Positions 11,851-25,799 are shown, numbered from the stretch's first letter. The stretch: DNA of 64,000 nt from Loxodes magnus (GCA_946699065.1 CAMPDV010007792.1:17778-81777), one strand, 5' to 3'. Program-made: numbers and translations. Notes: generated from the sequence alone by a model not told the origin.

Positions 11851-14800
11851 TCACAGCACAAAAGATAGTTTGGATATACTATTATTAGATAAGCTACCTT
11901 CTTTTTCTTCTAGACATTAAAATACTCTTTACACTATACTTAGCTGCTACGATAAATATCTCTTTTTAAGTATCCCATTAGCAAAACCTCGTTCAAGTTT
12001 ACTAATAGCCTAGTTTAAAATAGGTTATAATGTTTTAAATTGCTAATTCATCACTAAGAATCTCAATATTATCTGTTCTAGTTACATGTCGTATTAAGAA
12101 ATCTACTGGAATTGACTATAACCTTTTATATTGTTTTATTCTTAAAAGAATCTGATTTAATTGAGTCTAAAATAATTAATCAAAGGCTGAATGTTTTATG
12201 TTTACTATTAAAGATCGCCAAGATTAGCTTTTACAGTTATCCTGATTTTATAAAGAGTAATTACGTATTCTCTTATTCTGATGGCATTCTTTTAGTAAAT
12301 CTCCTTTTCTTGCTTTTGACTAGTTAGTTCCTTCTAAGGATAAGTTGAAGATACTTGTAGAAGATTACTTTAAATGTTCTTTCTAAGTAAGTTTGTTCTT
12401 ACCTTAATTCTTCACTTGTTTCGCTATTGTAAGACTTTGACTTATTAAGGTCTTATTTTGAATTACTGTGATTTGCTACTTGTTACCTTAAGGAGAGAAT
12501 ACATTAGGTTACATTCTTTAGTAGTACGATCAAAAAATGTTATTGTAATCCTAAAATAATCTATTTATTTCCCTGAAAATTTCCTTTCTATTTGTGGAAT
12601 ATTTTGAGGAAAACTAGCTCTTCTTCTAAGGACTTAGAAAGCTTTGCTAATATTATTAAAGATTGCTCTTTCTGCTTTAGAATAGGGAAAAGTTTCTATA
12701 ATTTGCACTTGAAATATTTGTAATATTGGCTGGTATATCATCACTCCTCTTTTACAGCTAGAAAGAACTAATTTTCGGAGTCTTGTTAATTATATATCCC
12801 TATTATTTTCAGCTTTTGAAAGAATTTAAACCACCAATTGATTCAATATTCAGTTTAGTATCAGAGTTGTTTATTATTGATATATAATTCAGAGTTTTCC
12901 CCATAATGTCTGCGTGTTGCTTTTTAGAATTTATTCTTCTCTCCAAATTCATCGTTAAAGCTTAGAATCGCATTTTTCTAGCAATTAAAAGGTTTTATTT
13001 GGATTTATTTAGCGTTCTAAATATTGCAAGTCTTTTTTAACTAAAAAAGGTCACTTGAAGCTTCTTGCAATGTCAAAAATTCTATAAGTGGAATTCCGTT
13101 TTAAAAGATCTTTTAAGAAATGCTCTTAAATGAAATTATGTAAAGGATTTAGTCCTAGATAAATTGTACAAACTTTTATTCTTTTATGTTTTGAGATGCT
13201 AATTGATTTCGTCTACTTGTGTATTTCATTTTTTTATTCTAAAAGTACTTATTTATCTTTTCCTCAGTTTCAGAGTTTTAAAAAGATCTTCTAAACTTCT
13301 TACTCAATTTTTTAAACTTTTAAGATGATTATGTTCGTTTTGGATTAATATCAAGTTAACTCTAAATTGACTAGTTTTGCAAATGTGTCCTATTAAAAAT
13401 ACTTAATTTATTTTCCTATTTTCCTTAATGTAGTAGTTACTTAAGAAGCTATATTCCTTAGAAAATAATTATAACATCATATTAGCTTGTTTTTATTTTA
13501 AGATCTCATGTATCAAAACTTGAAAAGCAATTCTATTATTCCCCAACACACCGACTTATTAAACAAACTTATCTTAATTGAATTAAAAAGATACCTTTCA
13601 TTGAACTTGGATATCTGCTTTTATGTACCAGTACTTTTTTAAAATTCGCTAGAATTTGAATTTTATTAGTATCTCCTTTCTGAATACCTTTTAATATCTT
13701 AATTTTATCTTAAATATGGTTGAATAATCTACTAGAAACATTCTACTCTCTCGAGTAAAATTACTTCCTCTAAAGATTTATTTTTCATCAGTTAAAAGCT
13801 CTATTTTCACTTGAAGTGTTTTTTTCTTGTCATTTATTCTGATATAGAATTATTTTACCTTGAGTTATAGTCTTCGAAGGTTTAGTTTTCTTTCTAAGAA
13901 ATCTCAGTAGTGAAATTCCTTAACAAATTTAGACTTAAAGCTTAGATAGTTAGACATATTATTTCAAATCCAGCCATTCTTTCTCTACTCGATTCTTGCT
14001 CTATGAATTTAAAGGTTATTGATCTGGTTATTGTTTATCCTTTTTAAATATTCAACTATATCTTATGAAGGTAAAAGAAATTAGGAAATATTTTAAAGAA
14101 CTCATCTCTCTTTAGTCTATCACAAGTTACTCTTTTACAAAGTGTAATTAGTAGATCCTATTTCTCCCTATCCATCTCATATTGTTAAGATAGCTATATT
14201 AAATTTTCCTCTTAAATTAAGACAAATTTATTTTAAAGGAAGGCTAAGGATGCTAATTTTAATTTAAAATAGACTTTTTAGTAATTTATTTATATCTCTT
14301 GTTTGGTTGTTTTTAATATCTAAAAGATGAATTTACCTTAAATCTTTTTTGCTTTAGCTACCTTTAAATATGAATATGAGATTTTTAACTCTATTCTTAC
14401 TATTAACCTAATTCTTCATTTTGACTGTTTTAATTAAAAAAAGCTATAGTTAATTTGTTACCTACTCTTTCTTCTTGTTTATAGGACCTTCAAATTCCTA
14501 GCTTTTTATCAAGTTATATATCATATCTCGTTATAAACTTTTAGTATTAAGTTTGTTTATACTTTAGACCTGCATTAATTAATATACTAATTACACTTAA
14601 AGTTAAAATTTTTCTAACTCTATACAAAAAGAATTTCTTTGCTGCTTTATATTGAAATTATATATCTGAATTATTTTACATAGCTTAATTGCTATCAATT
14701 GGTTGAGAAGAGATAAATTCCTTTAATTCCTTATATTAAACTTTCAATTTTTATTTTCTGTTCATTTTTTTAAATAAAATCAATTTTATTTATGCAACTA

Positions 14801-14925
14801 ACTTCTTTTTCTTTATATGTTTGAAAAATTTTCTTATCTTTTAAATATTTTTGATTTAACTTAATTTCTATTTTATCTATTGAAAATAGATTTTCGGAAA
14901 TAACAAATTTAATTTAATTAAGCAT
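11851..14925 (-). CDS. Candidate large hypothetical protein (reassigned code)
   Basis: One minus-strand frame can be read without break for about 1,025 codons from an ATG at 14925. Composition is protein-like in places, for example ERMAGFEIICL, KSLEEVILLERVECF, KRGVMIYQPILQIF and GKQIDYFRITITFFDR. Local GC is higher than in the flanking AT desert and the coding strand is purine-rich. About 14 TGA codons are in frame, only slightly fewer than chance predicts, so the case is weaker than its length suggests. The 3' end is uncertain; two TGA codons close together (11845-11853) are taken as the end. No family recognised. The start lies about 70 bp from repeat copy B. Confidence 0.33.
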
Positions 14926-14994
14926 GCACAAATAATTACTATTAGATTATAAATACTCATTGAATATTCTTCTTATTTGGAATCTTAAACAAAT

Positions 14995-16208
14995 ATTTAT
15001 TAAATGAATCTTATTTAACCTATAATTACTTTTTATCTAATTGTATTTTTGCAAAAAAATCTTTTAATTTCCTTTTATTTTTTATTTCATTAATTTCTTT
15101 AATAAAAAGCAATTAAATTTCTATAAATTTATTTAAGATATTTAGTTGCCTCCGTGTAAATTATTCTTAGATAATTAGTTTTAGTTTAAAATTAGATTAA
15201 GATTTTAATTGTTGATTTCAACTTTATCTTTGATTTAATTTTTTTAACTATTTTAACTATTTTATTTATCATATATAGATAATTCTATGCTATAGATAGT
15301 ATGATAAATATTATCTACTAATCTTTTATATATAAACTTTAATAGATATATTATTTACTATTTTGAAACTAAATACTATTCAAAAACGATTAATTATTAT
15401 TTTAATCTTATATCATTTTAGACTTTAGTATTTTAATTTATTTTTCATTAAATTAGCTATGCTATTAAATTACTTATTTTCTTTAGTTCTCTAAATTTAA
15501 TAAGTTTTGATATTTATCAATAAAAGATAATTATAATTTTGAAAAAATATCAAAATGATTGATTAGTTGATATAGTAAGCTGTACTACTGCTAACTAAAT
15601 TCCTTCAAGATTAAAATACATAATATTTATTGATAAAATCTAAAATAATATTTAAAGCTATTTTCTAAAATTAAAAAGAACTAGAATTTTATAATTAAGT
15701 AAAACATAAATTAGGAGAAATAGTTTAATCAGCAAAAAGTAAAAAGTAATTTATTATAAATGTGGGTAAAGCTTAATTGTAAAATTAAATTAACTCTTTT
15801 AAAGAAGATTATTATGATAGCAGTTTATGAATTTTATATAAACAGTTCTATAAAGAGTCTTAATATAAAAATTATTATTTTCATTAAACAAAAAATTATT
15901 AAAACTAGCTAGATAGTTAATCTTAAAGAAATTTTTTTCATTTTTAATTTAATTAAGTGATTAGCAGCCTATTCTTAAATTTTTTATTATTTTCCAAGTC
16001 TTAAATGACTGATAAAAAAAATTTAAATTAAAATAAATTATTGAGTAGCCTAATTTCTTTTAATTTTATAAGCTTTAAATTGTTATTTAACATATTCTTA
16101 GTTTATTTCTAACTTTATTAAATCTCTTAAATTTTATAAAGAGATATATATCATTTTATTTAATATTAAATTAGTTCTATCAAAGATATTTTATTAATAC
16201 CATTTTTT
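14995..16208 (+). repeat. Dispersed direct repeat, copy B (uninterrupted)
   Basis: Same repeat as 3554-5672 but without the ORF1 insertion: the junction reads ATATTATTTA-CTATTTTGAAAC at about 15355, where copy A has 874 extra bases. An intact, different ORF1 starts 89 bp after the end of this copy. No known transposon termini (inverted repeats) were seen at its ends. Confidence 0.85.
15555..15830 (+). CDS. Small hypothetical ORF shared by both repeat copies (B)
   Basis: 91-residue frame beginning MIDQLIQQAV and ending EDYYDSSL, TGA stop, homologous to 4994-5269. See that entry for the differences. Function unknown. Confidence 0.25.
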
Positions 16209-16296
16209 TATTACTTATTAACACTCAACACTATAATTAATCTTAAAATATTAAGATATTTCTCTCCAAATAACCAATCTAAAAATTTTATATAAA

Positions 16297-17172
16297 ATGG
16301 AAGGCTTAAAGAAAGGTTTCTACACCACCTCCAAGAAATAGGAGAGGAAACCAGAAGTCACTCTTAATCAGTCGTCTTACACTTAACCCTAATCTTCTTC
16401 TTAATAAGACTAAACTCCGGTGAAATAATATTAATCTTCCTTACCCAGGGAAGAATATCCAATTGGTAGGACAAGCCATGAACTCACTCCGTCAACCTAG
16501 AAAAAGCCAAGGAAGCAGCCTAAGTCGGCTCTACATTAGGAGGTGTCGGAAGTCTATCCATCCGGGTATTTGAGCATAGAACAATTAATTAAGGTAGTCA
16601 TAAACCTATAGGAAGAGGTTAAGAAGCTCAAGAAGGAAAATACGAAGCTAATGGATTTAATTGAGCAACAGGACTAAAGAGAGCTTCGAATGGCAAATTG
16701 GGAAAGGGAGTTTGACACTCTCTGGAAGTATCAGTAGGAAGAGTTGAAACAGATGAGCGCCTCAATAAAAACGATACAAGATTAGAATAAGGAAATAATA
16801 TTAAGTTAGAGACAAGAAATTCCTAAGATCGATAAAATGGAAATAGAAGAAGAGCAGGTAATCAAGATGGAGCCGGCTAGAAAGATAAAGAAGAAATGTT
16901 ACTTTTGTAAAAGCCAGAATCATCTGTACAGAAGATGTAAGAAATTCTAGAAATTCAAGAAAGAATACTGAATTAAAGAAGAAAAGGAAAGGAAGAAACT
17001 GTATTGCAATAAAGACGGACAAATATACAAGAAAAAATAAAAAAAATAAGGAACTTCAAGAATAGAGAAGATGAGAATTGGAACAAGAGAGAATCAAGAA
17101 GAAAAACCACCAAGATTGAAAAACTTTTATTTTATGCGGCGGCTTGAAGCTACTGCAGAACATTTAAATTGA
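16297..17172 (+). CDS. Gag-like ORF1 protein with coiled coil and CCHC zinc knuckle
   Basis: Probable nucleic-acid-binding ORF1 protein of a retroelement. It reads without frameshift for 291 residues with TAA/TAG as Gln. The ATG context (TTTTATATAAAATGG) is the same as in the ORF1 at 3932. The first 100 residues are Ser/Pro/Gln rich. A leucine-zipper-like coiled coil follows (EEVKKLKKENTKLMDLIEQ, residues about 120-140). A canonical CX2CX4HX4C zinc knuckle, CYFCKSQNHLYRRC, is encoded at 16897-16938. One TGA (16969-16971, KKEYWIKEE) is in frame just after it and reads as Trp; the next TGA at 17170-17172 is taken as the stop. The C-terminal tail is Lys-rich. GC is clearly above its neighbours. 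The two ORF1 proteins share architecture and start context but little sequence. Confidence 0.72.
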
Positions 17173-17648
17173 ATTGAATTGAAATAACAAATCTAAAAGC
17201 TTAAGCAAGGGAAATAAAAATAGATTAAGAATAATAAAAATATGTTAATGATATAAATTAACTAAGCTTAGTAAATTAAAAGCATATAAATAGAAAAATT
17301 AAGGTAAATAAATAAATTATAATACTAAAAGTAATTAATTAACTCCATCTAATTAAAAAGCTTGTTAATATTAAAATAATAGTTATGTAGTTATAAATAT
17401 AAATTTGCTAAATAAATAAAAATATAAAATTTAAATTTATAAGCAAAATATATTAAGAATAGGGAAATATTAAGTAATTTAATATTTTATTATATTATTA
17501 AATTTCAATCTTATTTAAATCAAATTTTGAAGATATTATTAAAATTTAAATATACAAGGAAGAAATATATGATTAATATTAAAAAAGAATGAAGATTAAA
17601 TTGATATTAATATAAATAATTTAAGATATAATTTTATAAAATTGTTTG
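17173..17648. other. AT desert
   Basis: Almost pure A/T with no recognised gene or repeat. Confidence 0.5.
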
Positions 17649-17720
17649 ATGATAAATAAATGTTAAAAGGAAAAAGCTATAAATTAAATACTTCATTAAA
17701 TCTAATATTAATATGCTTAA
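17649..17720 (+). repeat. 72-bp direct repeat, left copy
   Basis: Identical to 18230-18301. It begins ATGATAAATAAATGTTAAAA and ends AATATGCTTAA. It flanks a 509-bp insert of different composition. Confidence 0.85.
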
Positions 17721-18229
17721 ATAAATAAATTTTATTATAGAGCGCGTATCACTCTCGTTGGTGCGCAGCTCTTTAAAAAAAAATGTTTCATACTGACAAG
17801 AATGTTTGCTACTGATAAAATTATCAGATACTGATAAACCTTGTTCAATACTGGTATAATTATTCAGTACTGATAAAAATGTTCAATACTGATATAATTT
17901 TAGAATACTCGTAATCTTTAATACTTGTTGGAGGTCCAAGGACATGGCAGGATTGTGTCTCATTGCATCACCAAAGCAGAGGACGACATGTGTCAATTAT
18001 GGGTACTTAAATTCCCCACTTCGATGAAACTCGCAATATTATTTCTTTTTAGTTCCAGAGTTAAATCAAAGCCAAGCCAGTGTCGAAGATCTAAGAATCT
18101 TATGTCTCGAGGTCAAACCAAAGCAGAGGAAGACATAAAGTCGATTATGGGTACTTAACTTCCCACCTCTGATGAAGATGACCTTGTTGTTCGCCTTCGA
18201 ACAACTATGGCAGTTTTAAAAAATATATA
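17721..18229 (+). mobile_element. GC-richer insert between 72-bp direct repeats
   Basis: A 509-bp segment whose composition differs sharply from both sides. It opens with an imperfect hairpin (AGAGCGCG...TGCGCAGCTCT, about 17739-17773), followed by several copies of a TACTGATAAA-like word (17790-17925). Two 59-bp related blocks containing ACCAAAGCAGAGGA and TATGGGTACTTAA follow (about 17970-18029 and 18117-18176). It ends with a perfect 8-bp hairpin, GTTGTTCG-CCTT-CGAACAAC (18186-18205), and an A-rich tail. No convincing protein. A SINE-like or other non-autonomous element is the simplest guess, but a 72-bp duplication is much longer than normal target-site duplications. Confidence 0.45.
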
Positions 18230-18301
18230 ATGATAAATAAATGTTAAAAGGAAAAAGCTATAAATTAAATACTTCATTAAATCTAATATTAATATGCTTA
18301 A
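18230..18301 (+). repeat. 72-bp direct repeat, right copy
   Basis: Identical to 17649-17720. See that entry. Confidence 0.85.
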
Positions 18302-20748
18302 TAAAAATTAAAAAATTATAATATTAAAAGAGGCTTTTAGAGTATATTCAAATTCGATTATATCCTAATATTTAATTAAAAAATGAAATTTAAATAAGTA
18401 ATAGAAAATTAAAAATTGCAAAAGTTACAAGTAAAATAGATATAGAAAATGATAAGATAATAATAACTAAATCTCTAAAGAAATGATATATAGTCTATAA
18501 ATAATTTCTTTATAATTTAATATTAAGGAGCATGGTAATATTAATATATTTAGGTTTTAAATATACTAATAAGCAAAATAAAATAATTAAAAAAAATATA
18601 ATTAATGATGATTAAATAATTTGAATATTATTTAGCAATTTAAAAATAATGAAATTTCTATTAAACTATAGTAATATTTAAATAAATGAAAAATAGCAAA
18701 ATAATATTCTCTAGATAGTAAATATAAATTTAATATGTTAATTAAAATAGCATAAGAAATATTGAATCTATGAATAATTAAAAATGAGATTATAAATATA
18801 TGATATAATATATATTGTTCATATCTAATTATTATGTAATTGAATAATAAAATGAATTAAAAATAAATTAAAATAGCTTTATATATAAATAAATATGTTG
18901 TATTTATTAAATTAAATCTATTAACTATTTAAAATAAAATAGCTTACTTTATTCTTTTAAGAAGTATACTAAACTAATAGTTAGTTCTTTAAACCAGAAA
19001 TATGATTTAAACTTTTAAATTATAGTATTTTAACATAAATATTTCTTTAAATTATAAATATTAATGGTATCTTTAGTTTATATTAGTATTTCAAAACTAT
19101 ATCTTATAATATTAATAAAATAATACCAAAAAGAAAAATAAGAGAAAGTAATAATTTAGAAATAAGTAAAAGTTAAATTATCAAATACTTTAGAAGCCAT
19201 GTTATTTAAGTTTAACTTAAATTAAATTACATACCAATCAAAACTTTATATACTTAGTTAATAAAATTAATTACCAATTAATTCATTAAATTACCTTTAT
19301 TTACTCTAATTATTCATTATTCAATTAGTATATCATCATTAAATAAATCAAATATTAGCTAGAGTAAATAAACAATTACTATTATTAACAAAAATTATGC
19401 ATAACAACAATATGCTAAGGCTAGCATATTAATAGTATAAAAACAAACTGCAATATTTCCATTTTGCTATTATAAGTACTTTAGATTAATTAAAAAACAT
19501 AAAAAATTAATTCTCTATTATAATAAAAATATTCATTATTTATATTATAAAATCATACTATAACCCTATTAATATTTAGAAACTATTTAAGTTAAACCAG
19601 ACTTAAATTACCATGTTACCAACATTAAAAATATAAACATATTTTAATTTCTTTAAAATAAGTAAAATTATATAAATAAAATTAAAGTTAAATGTCTAAT
19701 AATTAAGAAAAATATAATGTCTAATATTTTAAAACTTTCAATAAAAAATTAAATTTTATTATCTATCTTATAGATAACAAATTACCGCAATAAAGAATCT
19801 AAAAAAATATAAAAACCTAAGAAAAAAATCAAATATCTACAAAAATAGATTTAATATAACAAAGAGATAATTATTTACACTATTTCAAGTTTAATTTAAT
19901 AAGAGAATATTTATTTTATTGATCAAAACACATAAGATTATTTAAATATCTTTAAAGCTATTTTAAACAATAACTATTAAGTATTTTAGATCCAATATAA
20001 CATGCATTCTTTATTTTACTCTCAGTTTTTAGTCGTTTATCATTTTTTACTAAATTAAATCGAAATAATTACTATTTAAAGAAAGGACAAATTTTCATAT
20101 TAAAATGCAGATAAAAATGTTAAAATAAAAAAATTCATATATCATGTTAATAACAAAGAAATTGATATTTAAAAAAATATTATTAAATATAATAAAAAGA
20201 CTTGTAAAGAACAAATATAAATAAATTCAAAAATAATGAATAAAGTGAGCCAAGAGATAAAAATAAAGTTTCATATTGATTGAAATTAAAGAATATAAAA
20301 TTAGCAATAAAAATTACTTTATAAGAACATAATAAACTGAACAAGATTCAAAGTTGATTCTTGGCTAATAAAAATAAAGATGTGACTATAACAAAACATT
20401 GATAAAACTAAAATAGATATTTAAAAGATTGAAGAGTAATTAATATGTAATACAATTAAAAATCAATAGCAAAATAAAGAAGATAATGCATAAAAAGATT
20501 CCTATAAAAAAAGCAATCAATCGACTAAAGAAAAAAGTAATAGATTAATATATGATTTAAAAATGAAGAAAATAAAAAATAAAACTAAAAGTTTTTTTCT
20601 TTAAATTTAACATTCATAAATCTATTAAATAAATGTCAAAATATATTAAAAATACTTTATAATTATAAAATAATTACTATGATAACATCCAATTACATTA
20701 TATATGTACTAAATACATTTCTTTAATTTATTAAATTTTGAATTCAAT
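18302..20748. other. AT desert before the satellite
   Basis: Very high A+T with long runs of A and T. No gene, repeat or RNA that I can support. Confidence 0.5.
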
Positions 20749-23700
20749 TCTTCAGACTCTTTTACTTGCTTTTCTACTTCACTTTTCTTACAAATCTTAT
20801 CTCTCTTTTAAACTTCTAGTATTTTATAACTTTCAATTACCTAACTCATCTTCAGACTCTTTTACTTGCTTTTCTACTTCACTTTTCTTACAAATCTTAT
20901 CTCTCTTTTAAACTTCTAGTATTTTATAACTTTCAATTACCTAACTCATCTTCAGACTCTTTTACTTGCTTTTCTACTTCACTTTTCTTACAAATCTTAT
21001 CTCTCTTTTAAACTTCTAGTATTTTATAACTTTCAATTAACTAACTCATCTTCAGACTCTTGCTTTTCTACTTCACTTTTCTTACAAATCTTATCTCTCT
21101 TTTAAACTTCTAGTATTTTATAACTTTCAATTACCTAACTCATCTTCAGACTCTTTTACTTGCTTTTCTACTTCACTTTTCTTACAAATCTTATCTCTCT
21201 TTTAAACTTCTAGTATTTTATAACTTTCAATTACCTAACTCATCTTCAGACTCTTTTACTTGCTTTTCTACTTCACTTTTCTTACAAATCTTATCTCTCT
21301 TTTAAACTTCTAGTATTTTATAACTTTCAATTACCTAACTCATCTTCAGACTCTTTTACTTGCTTTTCTACTTCACTTTTCTTACAAATCTTATCTCTCT
21401 TTTAAACTTCTAGTATTTTATAACTTTCAATTACCTAACTCATCTTCAGACTCTTTTACTTGCTTTTCTACTTCACTTTTCTTACAAATCTTATCTCTCT
21501 TTTAAACTTCTAGTATTTTATAACTTTCAATTAACTAACTCATCTTCAGACTCTTGCTTTTCTACTTCACTTTTCTTACAAATCTTATCTCTCTTTTAAA
21601 CTTCTAGTATTTTATAACTTTCAATTACCTAACTCATCTTCAGACTCTTTTACTTGCTTTTCTACTTCACTTTTCTTACAAATCTTATCTCTCTTTTAAA
21701 CTTCTAGTATTTTATAACTTTCAATTACCTAACTCATCTTCAGACTCTTTTACTTGCTTTTCTACTTCACTTTTCTTACAAATCTTATCTCTCTTTTAAA
21801 CTTCTAGTATTTTATAACTTTCAATTACCTAACTCATCTTCAGACTCTTTTACTTGCTTTTCTACTTCACTTTTCTTACAAATCTTATCTCTCTTTTAAA
21901 CTTCTAGTATTTTATAACTTTCAATTACCTAACTCATCTTCAGACTCTTTTACTTGCTTTTCTACTTCACTTTTCTTACAAATCTTATCTCTCTTTTAAA
22001 CTTCTAGTATTTTATAACTTTCAATTACCTAACTCATCTTCAGACTCTTTTACTTGCTTTTCTACTTCACTTTTCTTACAAATCTTATCTCTCTTTTAAA
22101 CTTCTAGTATTTTATAACTTTCAATTACCTAACTCATCTTCAGACTCTTTTACTTGCTTTTCTACTTCACTTTTCTTACAAATCTTATCTCTCTTTTAAA
22201 CTTCTAGTATTTTATAACTTTCAATTACCTAACTCATCTTCAGACTCTTTTACTTGCTTTTCTACTTCACTTTTCTTACAAATCTTATCTCTCTTTTAAA
22301 CTTCTAGTATTTTATAACTTTCAATTACCTAACTCATCTTCAGACTCTTTTACTTGCTTTTCTACTTCACTTTTCTTACAAATCTTATCTCTCTTTTAAA
22401 CTTCTAGTATTTTATAACTTTCAATTACCTAACTCATCTTCAGACTCTTTTACTTGCTTTTCTACTTCACTTTTCTTACAAATCTTATCTCTCTTTTAAA
22501 CTTCTAGTATTTTATAACTTTCAATTACCTAACTCATCTTCAGACTCTTTTACTTGCTTTTCTACTTCACTTTTCTTACAAATCTTATCTCTCTTTTAAA
22601 CTTCTAGTATTTTATAACTTTCAATTACCTAACTCATCTTCAGACTCTTTTACTTGCTTTTCTACTTCACTTTTCTTACAAATCTTATCTCTCTTTTAAA
22701 CTTCTAGTATTTTATAACTTTCAATTACCTAACTCATCTTCAGACTCTTTTACTTGCTTTTCTACTTCACTTTTCTTACAAATCTTATCTCTCTTTTAAA
22801 CTTCTAGTATTTTATAACTTTCAATTAACTAACTCATCTTCAGACTCTTTTACTTGCTTTTCTACTTCACTTTTCTTACAAATCTTATCTCTCTTTTAAA
22901 CTTCTAGTATTTTATAACTTTCAATTACCTAACTCATCTTCAGACTCTTGCTTTTCTACTTCACTTTTCTTACAAATCTTATCTCTCTTTTAAACTTCTA
23001 GTATTTTATAACTTTCAATTACCTAACTCATCTTCAGACTCTTTTACTTGCTTTTCTACTTCACTTTTCTTACAAATCTTATCTCTCTTTTAAACTTCTA
23101 GTATTTTATAACTTTCAATTAACTAACTCATCTTCAGACTCTTGCTTTTCTACTTCACTTTTCTTACAAATCTTATCTCTCTTTTAAACTTCTAGTATTT
23201 TATAACTTTCAATTACCTAACTCATCTTCAGACTCTTTTACTTGCTTTTCTACTTCACTTTTCTTACAAATCTTATCTCTCTTTTAAACTTCTAGTATTT
23301 TATAACTTTCAATTAACTAACTCATCTTCAGACTCTTGCTTTTCTACTTCACTTTTCTTACAAATCTTATCTCTCTTTTAAACTTCTAGTATTTTATAAC
23401 TTTCAATTACCTAACTCATCTTCAGACTCTTTTACTTGCTTTTCTACTTCACTTTTCTTACAAATCTTATCTCTCTTTTAAACTTCTAGTATTTTATAAC
23501 TTTCAATTACCTAACTCATCTTCAGACTCTTTTACTTGCTTTTCTACTTCACTTTTCTTACAAATCTTATCTCTCTTTTAAACTTCTAGTATTTTATAAC
23601 TTTCAATTACCTAACTCATCTTCAGACTCTTGCTTTTCTACTTCACTTTTCTTACAAATCTTATCTCTCTTTTAAACTTCTAGTATTTTATAACTTTCAA

Positions 23701-25799
23701 TTACCTAACTCATCTTCAGACTCTTTTACTTGCTTTTCTACTTCACTTTTCTTACAAATCTTATCTCTCTTTTAAACTTCTAGTATTTTATAACTTTCAA
23801 TTACCTAACTCATCTTCAGACTCTTTTACTTGCTTTTCTACTTCACTTTTCTTACAAATCTTATCTCTCTTTTAAACTTCTAGTATTTTATAACTTTCAA
23901 TTACCTAACTCATCTTCAGACTCTTTTACTTGCTTTTCTACTTCACTTTTCTTACAAATCTTATCTCTCTTTTAAACTTCTAGTATTTTATAACTTTCAA
24001 TTACCTAACTCATCTTCAGACTCTTTTACTTGCTTTTCTACTTCACTTTTCTTACAAATCTTATCTCTCTTTTAAACTTCTAGTATTTTATAACTTTCAA
24101 TTACCTAACTCATCTTCAGACTCTTTTACTTGCTTTTCTACTTCACTTTTCTTACAAATCTTATCTCTCTTTTAAACTTCTAGTATTTTATAACTTTCAA
24201 TTACCTAACTCATCTTCAGACTCTTTTACTTGCTTTTCTACTTCACTTTTCTTACAAATCTTATCTCTCTTTTAAACTTCTAGTATTTTATAACTTTCAA
24301 TTACCTAACTCTTATCTCTCTTTTAAACTTCTAGTATTTTATAACTTTCAATTACCTAACTCATCTTCAGACTCTTTTACTTGCTTTTCTACTTCACTTT
24401 TCTTACAAATCTTATCTCTCTTTTAAACTTCTAGTATTTTATAACTTTCAATTACCTAACTCATCTTCAGACTCTTTTACTTGCTTTTCTACTTCACTTT
24501 TCTTACAAATCTTATCTCTCTTTTAAACTTCTAGTATTTTATAACTTTCAATTACCTAACTCATCTTCAGACTCTTTTACTTGCTTTTCTACTTCACTTT
24601 TCTTACAAATCTTATCTCTCTTTTAAACTTCTAGTATTTTATAACTTTCAATTACCTAACTCATCTTCAGACTCTTTTACTTGCTTTTCTACTTCACTTT
24701 TCTTACAAATCTTATCTCTCTTTTAAACTTCTAGTATTTTATAACTTTCAATTACCTAACTCATCTTCAGACTCTTTTACTTGCTTTTCTACTTCACTTT
24801 TCTTACAAATCTTATCTCTCTTTTAAACTTCTAGTATTTTATAACTTTCAATTAACTAACTCATCTTCAGACTCTTGCTTTTCTACTTCACTTTTCTTAC
24901 AAATCTTATCTCTCTTTTAAACTTCTAGTATTTTATAACTTTCAATTACCTAACTCATCTTCAGACTCTTTTACTTGCTTTTCTACTTCACTTTTCTTAC
25001 AAATCTTATCTCTCTTTTAAACTTCTAGTATTTTATAACTTTCAATTAACTAACTCATCTTCAGACTCTTTTACTTGCTTTTCTACTTCACTTTTCTTAC
25101 AAATCTTATCTCTCTTTTAAACTTCTAGTATTTTATAACTTTCAATTACCTAACTCATCTTCAGACTCTTTTACTTGCTTTTCTACTTCACTTTTCTTAC
25201 AAATCTTATCTCTCTTTTAAACTTCTAGTATTTTATAACTTTCAATTAACTAACTCATCTTCAGACTCTTGCTTTTCTACTTCACTTTTCTTACAAATCT
25301 TATCTCTCTTTTAAACTTCTAGTATTTTATAACTTTCAATTACCTAACTCATCTTCAGACTCTTTTACTTGCTTTTCTACTTCACTTTTCTTACAAATCT
25401 TATCTCTCTTTTAAACTTCTAGTATTTTATAACTTTCAATTACCTAACTCATCTTCAGACTCTTTTACTTGCTTTTCTACTTCACTTTTCTTACAAATCT
25501 TATCTCTCTTTTAAACTTCTAGTATTTTATAACTTTCAATTACCTAACTCATCTTCAGACTCTTTTACTTGCTTTTCTACTTCACTTTTCTTACAAATCT
25601 TATCTCTCTTTTAAACTTCTAGTATTTTATAACTTTCAATTAACTAACTCATCTTCAGACTCTTTTACTTGCTTTTCTACTTCACTTTTCTTACAAATCT
25701 TATCTCTCTTTTAAACTTCTAGTATTTTATAACTTTCAATTACCTAACTCATCTTCAGACTCTTTTACTTGCTTTTCTACTTCACTTTTCTTACAAATC

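Noticed and set aside
17925..18158. 77-residue ORF in the GC-richer insert as a gene
   Set aside because: It spans two diverged copies of an internal block and shows no domain; the insert is better described as a repeat-like element.
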